Under the pieces are notes generated by a model. It ran no database searches and had not been told where the DNA came from. It was given only the letters and a program-made list of their open reading frames with translations. A stretch of 64,000 nt of DNA from an uncultured bacterium (lineage in GTDB: Bacteria; Bacillota; Clostridia; Lachnospirales; Lachnospiraceae). The position numbers and the translations under genes are program-made. The stretch spans positions 62,001 to 126,000 of the forward strand of contig CANCXX010000004.1 of assembly GCA_947381965.1 (NCBI GenBank), written 5' to 3'. Below are positions 35,790 through 44,217 of this stretch, piece after piece (position 1 is the first letter of the stretch; the number at the start of each line of letters is the position of its first letter).

Positions 35790-36440
35790 TCACATTTCTT
35801 TATTTTTCAATATCTTAATAGACACCAATATAGAAATAACATACATGATGACAACAAGCATAATAACTAATAACATTAGCAGGACAGGAGAATTGATTAC
35901 TGTAATAAGCAGCTTTCTTTTACCAGCTGGAATTTTTGTAATAAGCAGCAAGGTTATCAAAAATCCTGCAACCGGGATATACATAAATACCCTGCCTTTG
36001 ATAGAGCCAAGTTTATAATATCCGGGCAGTTGAAAAACTGTATAAAGAGCAAAAAGGAATATTCCTATGGCAGCAGCGCTTATAAAATCAAATATGCTAA
36101 TGGTTTCTCCCAAAATAGTTAATATAACAGGGTGAGCAACTAAAGAAAATATCAGTGCAGTGATACCCATGATAATAATAAAAATATATCGCCCAATAAC
36201 CATGTCTCTTTTTTGAATTGGTAAAAAACCGTAAAGCCGTTCCATAGCATTCTTTTCTGTAATAGAAAAGGTATATCCCGTTGTCATGGCAATAAAGCAC
36301 ATAGCAAATGAAATTCCTGTCAGTAAAGAACGGTTGATAGCGGCAAATACAACAGGCAATACCATTGTGAAACATATTGTTTTCACATAGGGCTTTACTA
36401 AAGAAAAATCCAGTTTTGCTGATTTCCAAATATTACTCAT
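35790..36440 (-). CDS. ABC-2 type permease (YtrA-operon type)
   Basis: About 216 residues with six helices. The segment SITEKNAMERLYGFLPIQKRDMVIGRY is characteristic of the ABC2_membrane_5 permease group that accompanies YtrA-type GntR regulators. The start at 36440 (MSNIWKSAKLDFSLV) has AGAGGTGA upstream and overlaps the ATPase gene by 8 bp, so they are translationally coupled. The substrate is unknown. Related Bacillus operons respond to cell-wall antibiotics. Confidence 0.82.
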   Translation of the reverse strand: MSNIWKSAKLDFSLVKPYVKTICFTMVLPVVFAAINRSLLTGISFAMCFIAMTTGYTFSITEKNAMERLYGFLPIQKRDMVIGRYIFIIIMGITALIFSLVAHPVILTILGETISIFDFISAAAIGIFLFALYTVFQLPGYYKLGSIKGRVFMYIPVAGFLITLLLITKIPAGKRKLLITVINSPVLLMLLVIMLVVIMYVISILVSIKILKNKEM

Positions 36441-37293
36441 ACTGTTCACCTCTCTTGCTGGTAAATACCACAATATCGTCAATGGTTGCCGGTTCCACAT
36501 TTAAGTGTGCAAACTGTTTCAAATCCTCGGTTTTGACAAGAGCTTCAAATCCAGTTGAAAAATTTCTGATACCAAGCATTTTTTTACCCAAATCCGCAGA
36601 CAGTTCTTCACACCCGCCTTTGACTATCCTAAAACTATCTATAAATTCATCTTTACCGCCACTGAAAAACAATTCCCCATAACTGATATAGGTAATGTAG
36701 TCAGCAGCACGTTCCAAATCCCCGGTAATATGGGTAGAGAACAAAACACTATGCTCACCATCCTCAATGTATTCAGACAAAATATGAAGAAGTTCATCTC
36801 TTGAAACAGGGTCAAGCCCGCTGGTAGGTTCATCTAATATCAATAACTTTGCGTCATACGAAAAAGCGCAGGCAAGCATAAGTTTCATCTGCATACCTTT
36901 GGAAAGCTCCTTTACCTTTTTAGAGGGCTGGATATGAAATCTTTTCAATATTTCTGAAAATTTTTGTGTATTCCAGTTTTCATAAAAAGCGGATATAGAC
37001 TTTTCAACCTGTGAAACTTTCCATTCATCGCTAAAATAATTGGAGTCAAAAACAACGCCTAATTTTCTTTTTGCTTCCTGTTCGCCTGTAATATTGTCAA
37101 AACCTAAAATTTTTATTTCTCCACTTGTGCGTTTTAACATATTCAGTATGAGTTTGATCGTGGTGGTTTTTCCAGAGCCATTGGGACCGATCAGTCCCAT
37201 AATATATCCTTTGGGCAAAGTAAAGGTAATGTTGTGTAACTGGAAACCCTCAAAAGACTTTGACAGATTTTTTACTTCTAAATAATTATTCAT
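36433..37293 (-). CDS. ABC transporter ATP-binding protein (YtrB-like)
   Basis: 286 residues. Walker A is GPNGSGKTT, the Q-loop region is VVFDSNYFSDEW, the signature is LSKGMQMKLM (the Lys-Gly form usual in this subfamily), Walker B is LLILDEPT and the switch His is in STHI. It overlaps both neighbours by 8 bp, in the order regulator, ATPase, permease. Confidence 0.9.
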   Translation of the reverse strand: MNNYLEVKNLSKSFEGFQLHNITFTLPKGYIMGLIGPNGSGKTTTIKLILNMLKRTSGEIKILGFDNITGEQEAKRKLGVVFDSNYFSDEWKVSQVEKSISAFYENWNTQKFSEILKRFHIQPSKKVKELSKGMQMKLMLACAFSYDAKLLILDEPTSGLDPVSRDELLHILSEYIEDGEHSVLFSTHITGDLERAADYITYISYGELFFSGGKDEFIDSFRIVKGGCEELSADLGKKMLGIRNFSTGFEALVKTEDLKQFAHLNVEPATIDDIVVFTSKRGEQYE

Positions 37294-37669
37294 CTGTTTT
37301 TTCCTCCATTAAGATACTCAAAAGATGATGTAATTCTTCTTCGGAAAGATTAGCAACACGCGCTGCGCTTATTGCTTCCGATAAGTTGTTTTCAATTTTG
37401 CAGATTAGCTGTTCTCTCAAAAGTTCAGAACCCTGTCCTAAGACAAAACAACCCCGTCCTTGAATATTCTTTACAAATCCCTCCTGTTCTAATTCCGTAT
37501 ATGCTCTCGTTACAGTCAAAACACTAATTTTTAATTCCTTAGCAAGTGTCCGCAATGAGGGAAGCGTTTCGTCCTTCTGTAAATCACCGGACATAATGGC
37601 AGATTTAACTTGCTGTTTAATTTGCTCGTATATTGGTATACCCGATATATTTGAAATAATGAGTTTCAC
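37286..37669 (-). CDS. GntR-family repressor, YtrA subfamily
   Basis: 127 residues. Residues 1-75 are a GntR winged helix (IPIYEQIKQQVKSAIMSGDLQ, LPSLRTLAKELKISVLTVTRAYTELEQ). The C-terminal ~50 residues form only the short two-helix dimerisation tail typical of YtrA, with no large effector domain. It is the first gene of the operon and presumably represses it through the palindrome at 37693-37716. Confidence 0.9.
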   Translation of the reverse strand: MKLIISNISGIPIYEQIKQQVKSAIMSGDLQKDETLPSLRTLAKELKISVLTVTRAYTELEQEGFVKNIQGRGCFVLGQGSELLREQLICKIENNLSEAISAARVANLSEEELHHLLSILMEEKTDE

Positions 37670-37692
37670 AATCCACCTCTTAACTGATTATT

Positions 37693-37716
37693 CTGTTATG
37701 TTATTATGTATAACAG
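37693..37716 (-). promoter_or_regulatory. operator-like palindrome for the GntR regulator
   Basis: CTGTTAT (37693-37699) and ATAACAG (37710-37716) form a perfect 7-bp inverted repeat with a 10-bp spacer. It overlaps the -10 element and transcription start of the operon, a typical repressor position. Confidence 0.7.
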
Positions 37717-37743
37717 TATAACACACAAAACAGTAAAAAACAA
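37715..37743 (-). promoter_or_regulatory. promoter of the GntR/ABC operon
   Basis: On the minus strand TTGTTT (37743-37738) and TATACT (37720-37715) are separated by exactly 17 bp. Confidence 0.75.
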
Positions 37744-37902
37744 GAAATTTTCAAAAAATTTACCTTTACTTCATCTTTTCAAAATACGGTATAACACTAA
37801 ATGTATTCTATTTTGAGTAACTAATAGAATTGTGTATACATATTCAAAAGAAAAGGTAAACAACGAAATGTTTATATCGCCACGCTGCCTTGCGAATATT
37901 GA

Positions 37903-38154
37903 GAACAAGGGGGAGTACCCAAGTTTACAGTATATGACTACTCTGCAAAAGGTGTAAAATGTGTATTCGATATGCACCTTGTATGCTTCTGTGCAAATCC
38001 GTTCACAAAAACCGGACTTAAAAACGTATCTGCCGAATATGATAAGCTTTTCAAGATATTAAAGGACAAGCATGAAAGCAATTCATCACATAATACTACG
38101 AATTCAAACAATACATTCGTAATCCTTACTTGTCGAAAGTGTTTATGTACGTAA
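37903..38154 (+). pseudogene. unrecognised coding remnant
   Basis: An open frame without a credible start reads FTVYDYSAKGVKCVFDMHL, then VCFCANPFTKTGLKNVSAEY and DKLFKILKDKH, which looks like real protein. It then degenerates into low-complexity Ser/Asn/Thr. I cannot name it. It is probably the tail of a deleted gene. The bases from 37744 to 37902 and from 38155 to 38245 hold nothing I can support. Confidence 0.3.
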
Positions 38155-38256
38155 AGGACAGAAATCAAAAACAATAATTGAGGTAGAGAAAATAAATCTG
38201 TGATATACTTTATTTAGAATTGCAGTAGGGAGATGACAGGCTATAATGGAATATAA

Positions 38257-38471
38257 TAGGTAATTGCGAAACTTGAAGTTGTGGAAATATTCTGACAATA
38301 AATTCCGCTCAAATCCTGTTGCACCGTGCATTCCATCAAGCCCAGCAGGACAGAAGACAGTCGGGGAGCGTCCCTCCTGCCTTCTATGGTCTTGATTCCA
38401 TGGTGCATAAGGCTTTTCGCAGAATAGATTGTCAGAATATTCAGCAAGTTTACGAGTTTCTCAATTACCTA
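38257..38471. mobile_element. MITE copy 1 (215 bp) with 11-bp target duplication
   Basis: The ends TAGGTAATTGCGAAAC and (reverse complement of the right end) TAGGTAATTGAGAAAC begin imperfect inverted repeats of ~44 bp that both reach AATATTCTGACAAT. A perfect 11-bp direct repeat ATGGAATATAA flanks the element (38246-38256, 38472-38482). An internal hairpin uses AGAAGACAG and CTGCCTTCT. There is no coding frame. A near-identical copy lies at 39176-39389. Confidence 0.88.
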
Positions 38472-38694
38472 ATGGAATATAAGTATATGAGGATTCAGGG
38501 CAGAGAAAACTCCTATATTACAAAGTGTCCCAAAGGGGTATTCAGTCTTTGCTGGAACCTGAAAGCCTGCTATAGCGCTTTTAGACAAGTATGAAAAACC
38601 TTATGATGTGGTTTATACAAATTTTGTGGGAACTGTCATTTATGAAGATGATTGGCAGATTGCTGTTCAGGTTGAGAATGGAGAGATGGTATAA
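38472..38694 (+). pseudogene. broken small gene next to MITE copy 1
   Basis: MEYKYMRIQGRENSYITKCP starts inside the right target duplication of the MITE. The reading continues in another frame as GIQSLLEPESLL and, after one more base shift, as ALLDKYEKPYDVVYTNFVGT to VENGEMV and a stop at 38694. The pieces make one coherent ~75-residue acidic protein with at least two frameshifts. The MITE landed at its start codon, which would separate it from its ribosome site. The family is not recognised. Confidence 0.5.
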
Positions 38695-38739
38695 GCAATA
38701 TTGACAACAAAGTAAAATTTAAATGATGGAGGAATAACA

Positions 38740-39195
38740 ATGCGATATGGTTCAATCTATTTGATTGTTAAGGACTTTGAGTTATCTGTTTCTTTTTATG
38801 AAAAGATATTAGACATGAAAGTAAGTGCTGAAAATGGAAAACGGTTTGCAATTTTTAATTGTGAAGGACTAAACCTCTGTTTGATGAACGGTTATTATGA
38901 TGATGAAAATAAGAGTCAGGTAATAACAAAAGGAGAGTATTGGGATATATATGATAATCAAAGTGAAATTGCAAATAACATAAATACGCGTAAGGTGTTC
39001 ATCAATTTAAGTGTTGAAGATTTAAAAGCAGAATATAACAGGATAAAAAATTTAGGAATTGCAACACAATTAACCGCAATTCGTTTCATTAATGTTTTTT
39101 CACCCTATTGGTATTTTACCTTTATGGACCCTGATGGAAATCCTGTTGAAATTACGGGCGGTTATATAGAAGAAATAGGTAATTGCGAAGTTTAA
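38740..39195 (+). CDS. VOC-family (glyoxalase/bleomycin-resistance-like) protein with MITE-derived C-terminus
   Basis: 151 residues with two beta-alpha-beta-beta-beta modules (YLIVKDFELSVSFYEKILDM, then the end FMDPDGNPVEITGGYIEE). The PDGNPVEI motif carries a possible metal-binding Glu. Substrates in this family range from methylglyoxal to antibiotics, and none can be assigned. The last seven codons (IGNCEV and the stop) are MITE copy 2 sequence. Removing the MITE would give the ending EEYLTGALYE and a stop that overlaps the next start codon. GGAGG precedes the ATG. Confidence 0.85.
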   Translation: MRYGSIYLIVKDFELSVSFYEKILDMKVSAENGKRFAIFNCEGLNLCLMNGYYDDENKSQVITKGEYWDIYDNQSEIANNINTRKVFINLSVEDLKAEYNRIKNLGIATQLTAIRFINVFSPYWYFTFMDPDGNPVEITGGYIEEIGNCEV

Positions 39196-39389
39196 AGTTG
39201 TGGAAATATTCTGACAATATATTTCTCTCAAATCCTGTTGCACAGGGCTTCCATCAAGCCCAGCAGGACAGAAGGCAGTCGGGCAGCGTCCCTCCTGCCT
39301 TCTACGGTTTTGTTTTCAGGGTGCATAAGGCTTTTTGCAGAATATATGGTCAGAATATTTAGCAAGTTTACGAGTTTCGCAATTACCTA
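39176..39389. mobile_element. MITE copy 2 (214 bp) with ~10-bp target duplication
   Basis: It has the same ends and internal order as copy 1. The flanks are ATAGAAGAAA (39166-39175) and ATAGAAGAAT (39390-39399), 9 of 10 identical. The internal hairpin AGAAGGCAG / CTGCCTTCT is perfect here. It sits across the former end of the VOC gene and just upstream of the ribosome site of the alkylation-repair gene. Confidence 0.88.
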
Positions 39390-39417
39390 ATAGAAGAATA
39401 TTTGACAGGAGCGTTAT

Positions 39418-40092
39418 ATGAATAAAATAGTCAGAGAAGCGATTAGCAAAATAGAGGAAATGGAAAAAAATACACCTTGTGGGAAACACATGATTACGGC
39501 AGATATACGAAAGCTATCAGCTAAATTATTTAGACAGATTAAAGATAAAAGTATTGATAATGTTTTTCTTTTGTGTGAAGAACTATTAGAAGAACATACA
39601 TGGGCATTAGGCGTCATTGCTTTTGATTTTGCATATCGGATGCAAGGCCAATATAATGAATCAACATATAATATTTTCTATCAATGGCTTAAAGAGTATG
39701 TGAGAGGGTGGGGCGATTGTGATGACTTTTGCACCCATGCGTTCGGCGAGTTGCTCAGGCAAAATAAATCTTTGTTTGAAAAAGTGGTATTCTGGACAGA
39801 GGATAATGATTTTTGGGTACGTAGAGCTTCAGCAGTTATATTAATTCCTTCTATATTAAAAAATGACTATGATGGAATTAATCCACTTGTAATATCAGAC
39901 TGTCTGATGAACGATGAGCACGATTTAGTATTAAAAGGGTATGGCTGGATGTTAAAATCCTATTCACAAGTTAATCAAAGCTGTGTAAAGGAATATTTAA
40001 TACAAAACCATAAAAAAATGCCGCGAATTGCATATCGTTATGCTCTTGAAAAATTTGATAAGGAGACAAGGACTATGCTGATGCAAATGTAA
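39418..40092 (+). CDS. DNA alkylation repair protein (AlkD-like HEAT-repeat glycosylase)
   Basis: 224 residues of repeated helical pairs. WVRRASAVILIPSI and VLKGYGWMLKSYSQVNQ match the AlkD core, where Trp, Asp and Arg residues handle N3/N7-alkylpurines; the HAFGELL segment is also conserved. It excises bulky or cationic alkyl adducts without base flipping in AlkD itself. GGAG precedes the ATG. Before the MITE insertion its start overlapped the VOC gene stop, so the two were coupled. Confidence 0.82.
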   Translation: MNKIVREAISKIEEMEKNTPCGKHMITADIRKLSAKLFRQIKDKSIDNVFLLCEELLEEHTWALGVIAFDFAYRMQGQYNESTYNIFYQWLKEYVRGWGDCDDFCTHAFGELLRQNKSLFEKVVFWTEDNDFWVRRASAVILIPSILKNDYDGINPLVISDCLMNDEHDLVLKGYGWMLKSYSQVNQSCVKEYLIQNHKKMPRIAYRYALEKFDKETRTMLMQM

Positions 40093-40231
40093 TATATTTA
40101 AATTTGCGTAAAATAAATGATTTCCAAATGAATATGGGAATCATTCTATGTATAATTATCTCATAAAAACTTAAAATATATATTTGAATAAAACTGCAAA
40201 CAGAAAAATTAGGCAGGATTGGGGGTTTTTT

Positions 40232-41305
40232 ATGCAAATGGGTTTTCGCTGGTATGGCGAAGGAAACGATAATATTAAATTGTCAGATATTAAGCAAATC
40301 CCAGGAGTTACAAGCATCGTGTGGGCACTGCACGAAAAGCTGCCGGGGGAAGTCTGGGAGGTGGAGGAGATTGCAGAAGTACAGAAACAATTGCAACCGT
40401 ATGGTTTTAATATGGATGTGGTCGAATCGGTCAATGTACATGATGATATCAAAATCGGTCTGCCTTCCCGTGAGCAGTATATTGAAAATTATATTCAGAC
40501 GATCTATAATCTCGCAAAGTTTGGCGTTAAGGTTATCTGTTATAATTTTATGCCAGTTTTTGACTGGACTCGAACAGATTTGTTTCATCCGGTAGGCGAT
40601 GGCTCTACTGCCTTATATTATGAAGCGGACAAGATTTTAGATGATTCAAAGAAAATGGCAGATTATATTTTAAATAATCTGCATGGGATGACCTTTCCAG
40701 GCTGGGAGCCGGAACGTATGGAAAAGCTGGATGAATTATTTGAGGCATACAGGCCGGTTACAAAAGAAAAGTTGTGGGAGAACCTGAAGTATTTTTTGGA
40801 AAAACTGATGCCTGTTTGTCATCAGTGTGATATTAAAATGGCAATACACATGGACGATCCTCCATGGGATATTTTTGGACTTCCGCGTTTACTGGTAGAT
40901 GCGGCATCCATAGATAAGTTTCTGTCAATGGTGGATGATCCCTATAATTGCCTTACCCTGTGCGCAGGAAGTCTGAATGCAAATCCGGGAAACAAAGTTT
41001 CAGAAATTATATACAGGCATTGTGATCGTATTGCTTTTGCACATATCAGAAATGTCAAACATTTTCCAAACGGGGATTTTTCGGAAGCCAGTCACCGGGA
41101 CTGCGATGGGGATACGGGGATTCTGGATATTGTTAAGGCGTATCATGACTGTGGTTATCAGGGCTATATCCGTCCCGACCACGGACGGCATTTGTGGAAT
41201 GAAGGGCCGGGAAATGTGCGCCCTGGTTATGGACTGTATGATCGTGCATTGGGAATTATGTATATGTGGGGCATCTGGGATATGCTGGACAAATTAAAAC
41301 AATAA
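40232..41305 (+). CDS. uxuA: mannonate dehydratase
   Basis: About 357 residues. The start MQMGFRWYGEGNDNIKLSDI is the usual UxuA opening, so I placed the start at 40232 rather than an ATG 16 codons upstream that lacks a ribosome site. Metal and substrate regions include NFMPVFDWTRTD, IHMDDPPWDIFG, LCAGSLNANPGN and HIRNVKHFPNG. It dehydrates D-mannonate to 2-keto-3-deoxygluconate in glucuronate breakdown. The fructuronate reductase-like gene downstream would supply its substrate. Confidence 0.93.
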   Translation: MQMGFRWYGEGNDNIKLSDIKQIPGVTSIVWALHEKLPGEVWEVEEIAEVQKQLQPYGFNMDVVESVNVHDDIKIGLPSREQYIENYIQTIYNLAKFGVKVICYNFMPVFDWTRTDLFHPVGDGSTALYYEADKILDDSKKMADYILNNLHGMTFPGWEPERMEKLDELFEAYRPVTKEKLWENLKYFLEKLMPVCHQCDIKMAIHMDDPPWDIFGLPRLLVDAASIDKFLSMVDDPYNCLTLCAGSLNANPGNKVSEIIYRHCDRIAFAHIRNVKHFPNGDFSEASHRDCDGDTGILDIVKAYHDCGYQGYIRPDHGRHLWNEGPGNVRPGYGLYDRALGIMYMWGIWDMLDKLKQ

Positions 41306-41307
41306 GT

Positions 41308-41562
41308 GCGGAACAGGAAAAGGCAGCTTGAGGGGCAGCTGCGGAACTGGAAATCAGCAGATGACCCGAAAGAGGCCCCAGAAGAAATGCAGACTGTGAA
41401 GCAGGAGGAATTTCTTCTGACGGAAAAGGCAGCTTGAGGGGCAGCTGCGGAACTGGAAATCAGCAGATGACCCGAAAGAGGCCCCAGAAGAAATGCAGAC
41501 TGTGAAGCAGGAGGAATTTCTTCTGACGGAAAAGGCAGCTTGAGGGGCAGCTGCGGAACTGG
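41308..41562. repeat. tandem repeat array B, 106-bp unit
   Basis: A degenerate partial copy begins at 41308, followed by two identical 106-bp units (41341-41446, 41447-41552) and a terminal partial GCGGAACTGG. The array fills the gap between uxuA and the reductase gene. Because the period is not a multiple of three, no frame stays open through it on the plus strand. The order of conserved blocks (GCGGAACT, CAGC, GCCCCAGAAGAAAT, GGGGCAG) parallels array A. Confidence 0.9.
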
Positions 41563-41583
41563 AATAGAAAGGATTAGTAGGGT

Positions 41584-43194
41584 ATGTTATTAAGTGATCA
41601 GGGACTAAAGGAGAGTGCTGTATGGGAAGCTTCCGGCTTTGCGCTTCCGCAGTTTGACCGTGAAAAGGTAAGAAATGCAACCAGAGAAACCCCATTTTGG
41701 ATACATTTTGGGGCAGGAAATATTTTTCGTGCTTTTCAGGCCAATGTGGTCCAGTATCTTTTAAACAATAATATTTTAGACAGGGGATTAATAGTTGCGG
41801 AGGGCTTTGACTATGAAATTATTGGGAAGATGTACCGTCCCCATGATGATTACGGGATAGCAGTGACTTTAAAAGCAGACGGAACCATAGACAAGACAGT
41901 AGTGGGCAGTGTGGTGGAGTCCTGTATTCTGGATTCGGAAAATGATAAGGAATATGGCAGATTAAAAGAAATATTTGAGAAGAATTCTCTTCAGATTGCA
42001 AGCTTCACCATTACGGAAAAGGGCTATAGCCTTGTGGACGGAAAAGGGGAGATGGTACCTGGCGTGGCGTCAGACTTTGAAGCCGGCCCTGAAAAGCCTG
42101 AAAGCTATATGGGGAAGGTGGCATCTTTGCTGTATGTCCGGTATAAAGCCGGAAAACTGCCAGTTGCCATGGTAAGTATGGATAATTGTTCGCATAATGG
42201 CGATAAGCTGTATGCCGCAATCAATACTTTTGCAGAAAAATGGGCGGAAAAGAGACTGATTGATGCAGGGTTTGTTACTTATATTAATGATAAGACGAAG
42301 GTTACTTTCCCGTGGACTATGATTGATAAGATAACGCCCCGTCCTGACGCTTCTGTGGAAAAAATTTTAAAGGAAGACGGTGTAGAAGGGTTAGAGCCTG
42401 TAATTACCTCGAAAAATACCTATGTTGCCCCATTTGTAAATGCGGAAGAGTGCGAATATCTGGTGATTGAGGACGCCTTTCCAAATGGCAGGCCGGAGCT
42501 TGAAAAAGGAGGAATCATATTTACCCGGCGGGAGTTGGTGGATAAGGTGGAAAAAATGAAGGTGTGTACCTGTTTAAATCCACTGCATACCTGTCTGGCA
42601 ATATTTGGATGTATTCTTGGATATCAGAAGATTTCAGAGGAAATGAAAGACAGGGAATTGATAAAGCTGATTAAAGCAGTAGGATATAAGGAAGGATTGC
42701 CGGTTGTGGTTAATCCGGGTATATTAGATCCGAAAGAATTTATTGATAAAGTGATAAATGTCCGTTTCCCCAATCCTTTTATGCCGGATACGCCTCAGCG
42801 TATAGCTACAGACACATCCCAAAAGCTGGCAGTTCGTTTTGGCGAAACCATCAAAGCCTATCAGAAATCTCCGGAAAGGAATGTAAAAGAATTAAAGATG
42901 ATTCCGCTGGTTTTGGCAGGATGGCTGCGTTATCTGATGGGAATTGACGATGCAGGGAGGAGGTTTGAATTAAGCCCGGATCCTCTGCTTTCAGCGGTGC
43001 TTCCTTATGTTTCGGGATTGAAACTGGGCGGAACGGTGGACAGTGAGACTATCAGGCATGTTCTGGAAAATAAAAATATATTTGGCATAAACCTGTATGA
43101 GGCGGGCATGGCTGAAATGGTCACAGGATATTTAAATGAAATGATTGCAGGCGTTGGTGCGGTTAGGGCAACACTAAAGAAATATTTGCCTTAA
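41584..43194 (+). CDS. uxuB: fructuronate reductase-like, mannitol dehydrogenase family
   Basis: 536 residues. The NAD-binding N-terminal domain opens with WIHFGAGNIFRAF, and the C-terminal helical domain holds the catalytic Lys region VVNPGILDPKEFIDKVINVRFPNPFMPDTPQRIATD. Its place directly after uxuA supports D-fructuronate to D-mannonate reduction, although tagaturonate or mannitol activity is possible in this family. AAAGGA precedes the ATG and follows tandem array B. Confidence 0.87.
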   Translation: MLLSDQGLKESAVWEASGFALPQFDREKVRNATRETPFWIHFGAGNIFRAFQANVVQYLLNNNILDRGLIVAEGFDYEIIGKMYRPHDDYGIAVTLKADGTIDKTVVGSVVESCILDSENDKEYGRLKEIFEKNSLQIASFTITEKGYSLVDGKGEMVPGVASDFEAGPEKPESYMGKVASLLYVRYKAGKLPVAMVSMDNCSHNGDKLYAAINTFAEKWAEKRLIDAGFVTYINDKTKVTFPWTMIDKITPRPDASVEKILKEDGVEGLEPVITSKNTYVAPFVNAEECEYLVIEDAFPNGRPELEKGGIIFTRRELVDKVEKMKVCTCLNPLHTCLAIFGCILGYQKISEEMKDRELIKLIKAVGYKEGLPVVVNPGILDPKEFIDKVINVRFPNPFMPDTPQRIATDTSQKLAVRFGETIKAYQKSPERNVKELKMIPLVLAGWLRYLMGIDDAGRRFELSPDPLLSAVLPYVSGLKLGGTVDSETIRHVLENKNIFGINLYEAGMAEMVTGYLNEMIAGVGAVRATLKKYLP

Positions 43195-43227
43195 GCTTTC
43201 CTGCAAGTATATGATATTTGATACAAA

Positions 43228-43267
43228 AATAAGAATCTGGCAAATTGAATTGTCAGGTTCTTATTTT
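43228..43267 (+). terminator. terminator after uxuA/uxuB
   Basis: AATAAGAATCTGGCA pairs with TGTCAGGTTCTTATT (two or three mismatches) and ends in TTTT. The following ~265 bp to the response regulator hold no gene; a TATACT near 43450 is a possible -10. Confidence 0.75.
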
Positions 43268-43532
43268 AAAGTTTCATATGCCGTTTCCGGTATTTGCCGG
43301 GGGGACGGACAGATAAAAAAATATGTGCCGGACATTCTGTTTTATGTTTTGTAAGAATAGAAAGTCGGGTGTTTTTCTGTTTAAAATAATTGGTGAAGTT
43401 AGATTATGTTTTAAAAACTTTTAAAATGATTTCTGCATTAGTGCGTGATATACTATTATGTGAATGAACAGGCAGGTAGCAGCCACTTGGCTCGTTGCTG
43501 GTGGGAATAAATAATAAAGGAAATCTTAAAAA

Positions 43533-44216
43533 ATGAAAAAAGTACTGATAATTGAAGATGACGAAATCCTAAATGCAGGATTGTGTTACAACTTACAAAA
43601 AAGGGATATTGAACCGTCCCCTGCCTACACGATAGAAGAAGCAAAAGGGTTATTATCTCAAAATTCCTATGATTTGATTATATTAGATGTTAATTTGCCG
43701 GACGGAAATGGTTTCGAGTTTGGTAGGGAAATAATCAGACGCTATGAGATATCTTTAATATTTCTGACAGCGCATAATTTGGATGAAGAAATTATTGAAG
43801 GATATCATTTGGGAGCAGACGATTATATTACAAAGCCTTTCAGCGTTAAAGTCGTTATGGAGAAAATACAGGCAGTGTTGCGCAGATGCGGGGGCCAAGG
43901 GGAAAATAACCAGTGTTCCTGCGGAAACCTGGACATGGATTTTGAAAAACGGATTGTGAGAAAAGGCGGAGAAATTCTGTCTCTTACCCCCACAGAATTT
44001 GACCTGCTTCATTTTTTTTATAAGAACCGAAGACAGATTTTGACCAAGGAAGCTTTATTGGAAAATATATGGGACAGTAAAGGCAATTATGTAAATGAAC
44101 ATACTCTGGCTTTAAATATCAGCCGTTTAAGGAATAAAATTTCTGACAAAGATTTCTGTTATATTAAAACAGTTTACGGTATGGGGTATAAATGGATTGG
44201 AACCGGGGAGGAATAA
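43533..44216 (+). CDS. OmpR-family response regulator of a Bce-type module
   Basis: 227 residues. The acidic pocket is EDDE, the phosphoacceptor Asp is in LIILDVNLPDGNG and the Lys in ITKPFSVK. The winged-helix domain ends VKTVYGMGYKW. It is followed by a short-sensor kinase, an ATPase and a large FtsX-type permease, the BceRS-AB arrangement that detects and resists cell-wall-active peptides in Firmicutes. Confidence 0.9.
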   Translation: MKKVLIIEDDEILNAGLCYNLQKRDIEPSPAYTIEEAKGLLSQNSYDLIILDVNLPDGNGFEFGREIIRRYEISLIFLTAHNLDEEIIEGYHLGADDYITKPFSVKVVMEKIQAVLRRCGGQGENNQCSCGNLDMDFEKRIVRKGGEILSLTPTEFDLLHFFYKNRRQILTKEALLENIWDSKGNYVNEHTLALNISRLRNKISDKDFCYIKTVYGMGYKWIGTGEE

Positions 44217-44217
44217 A

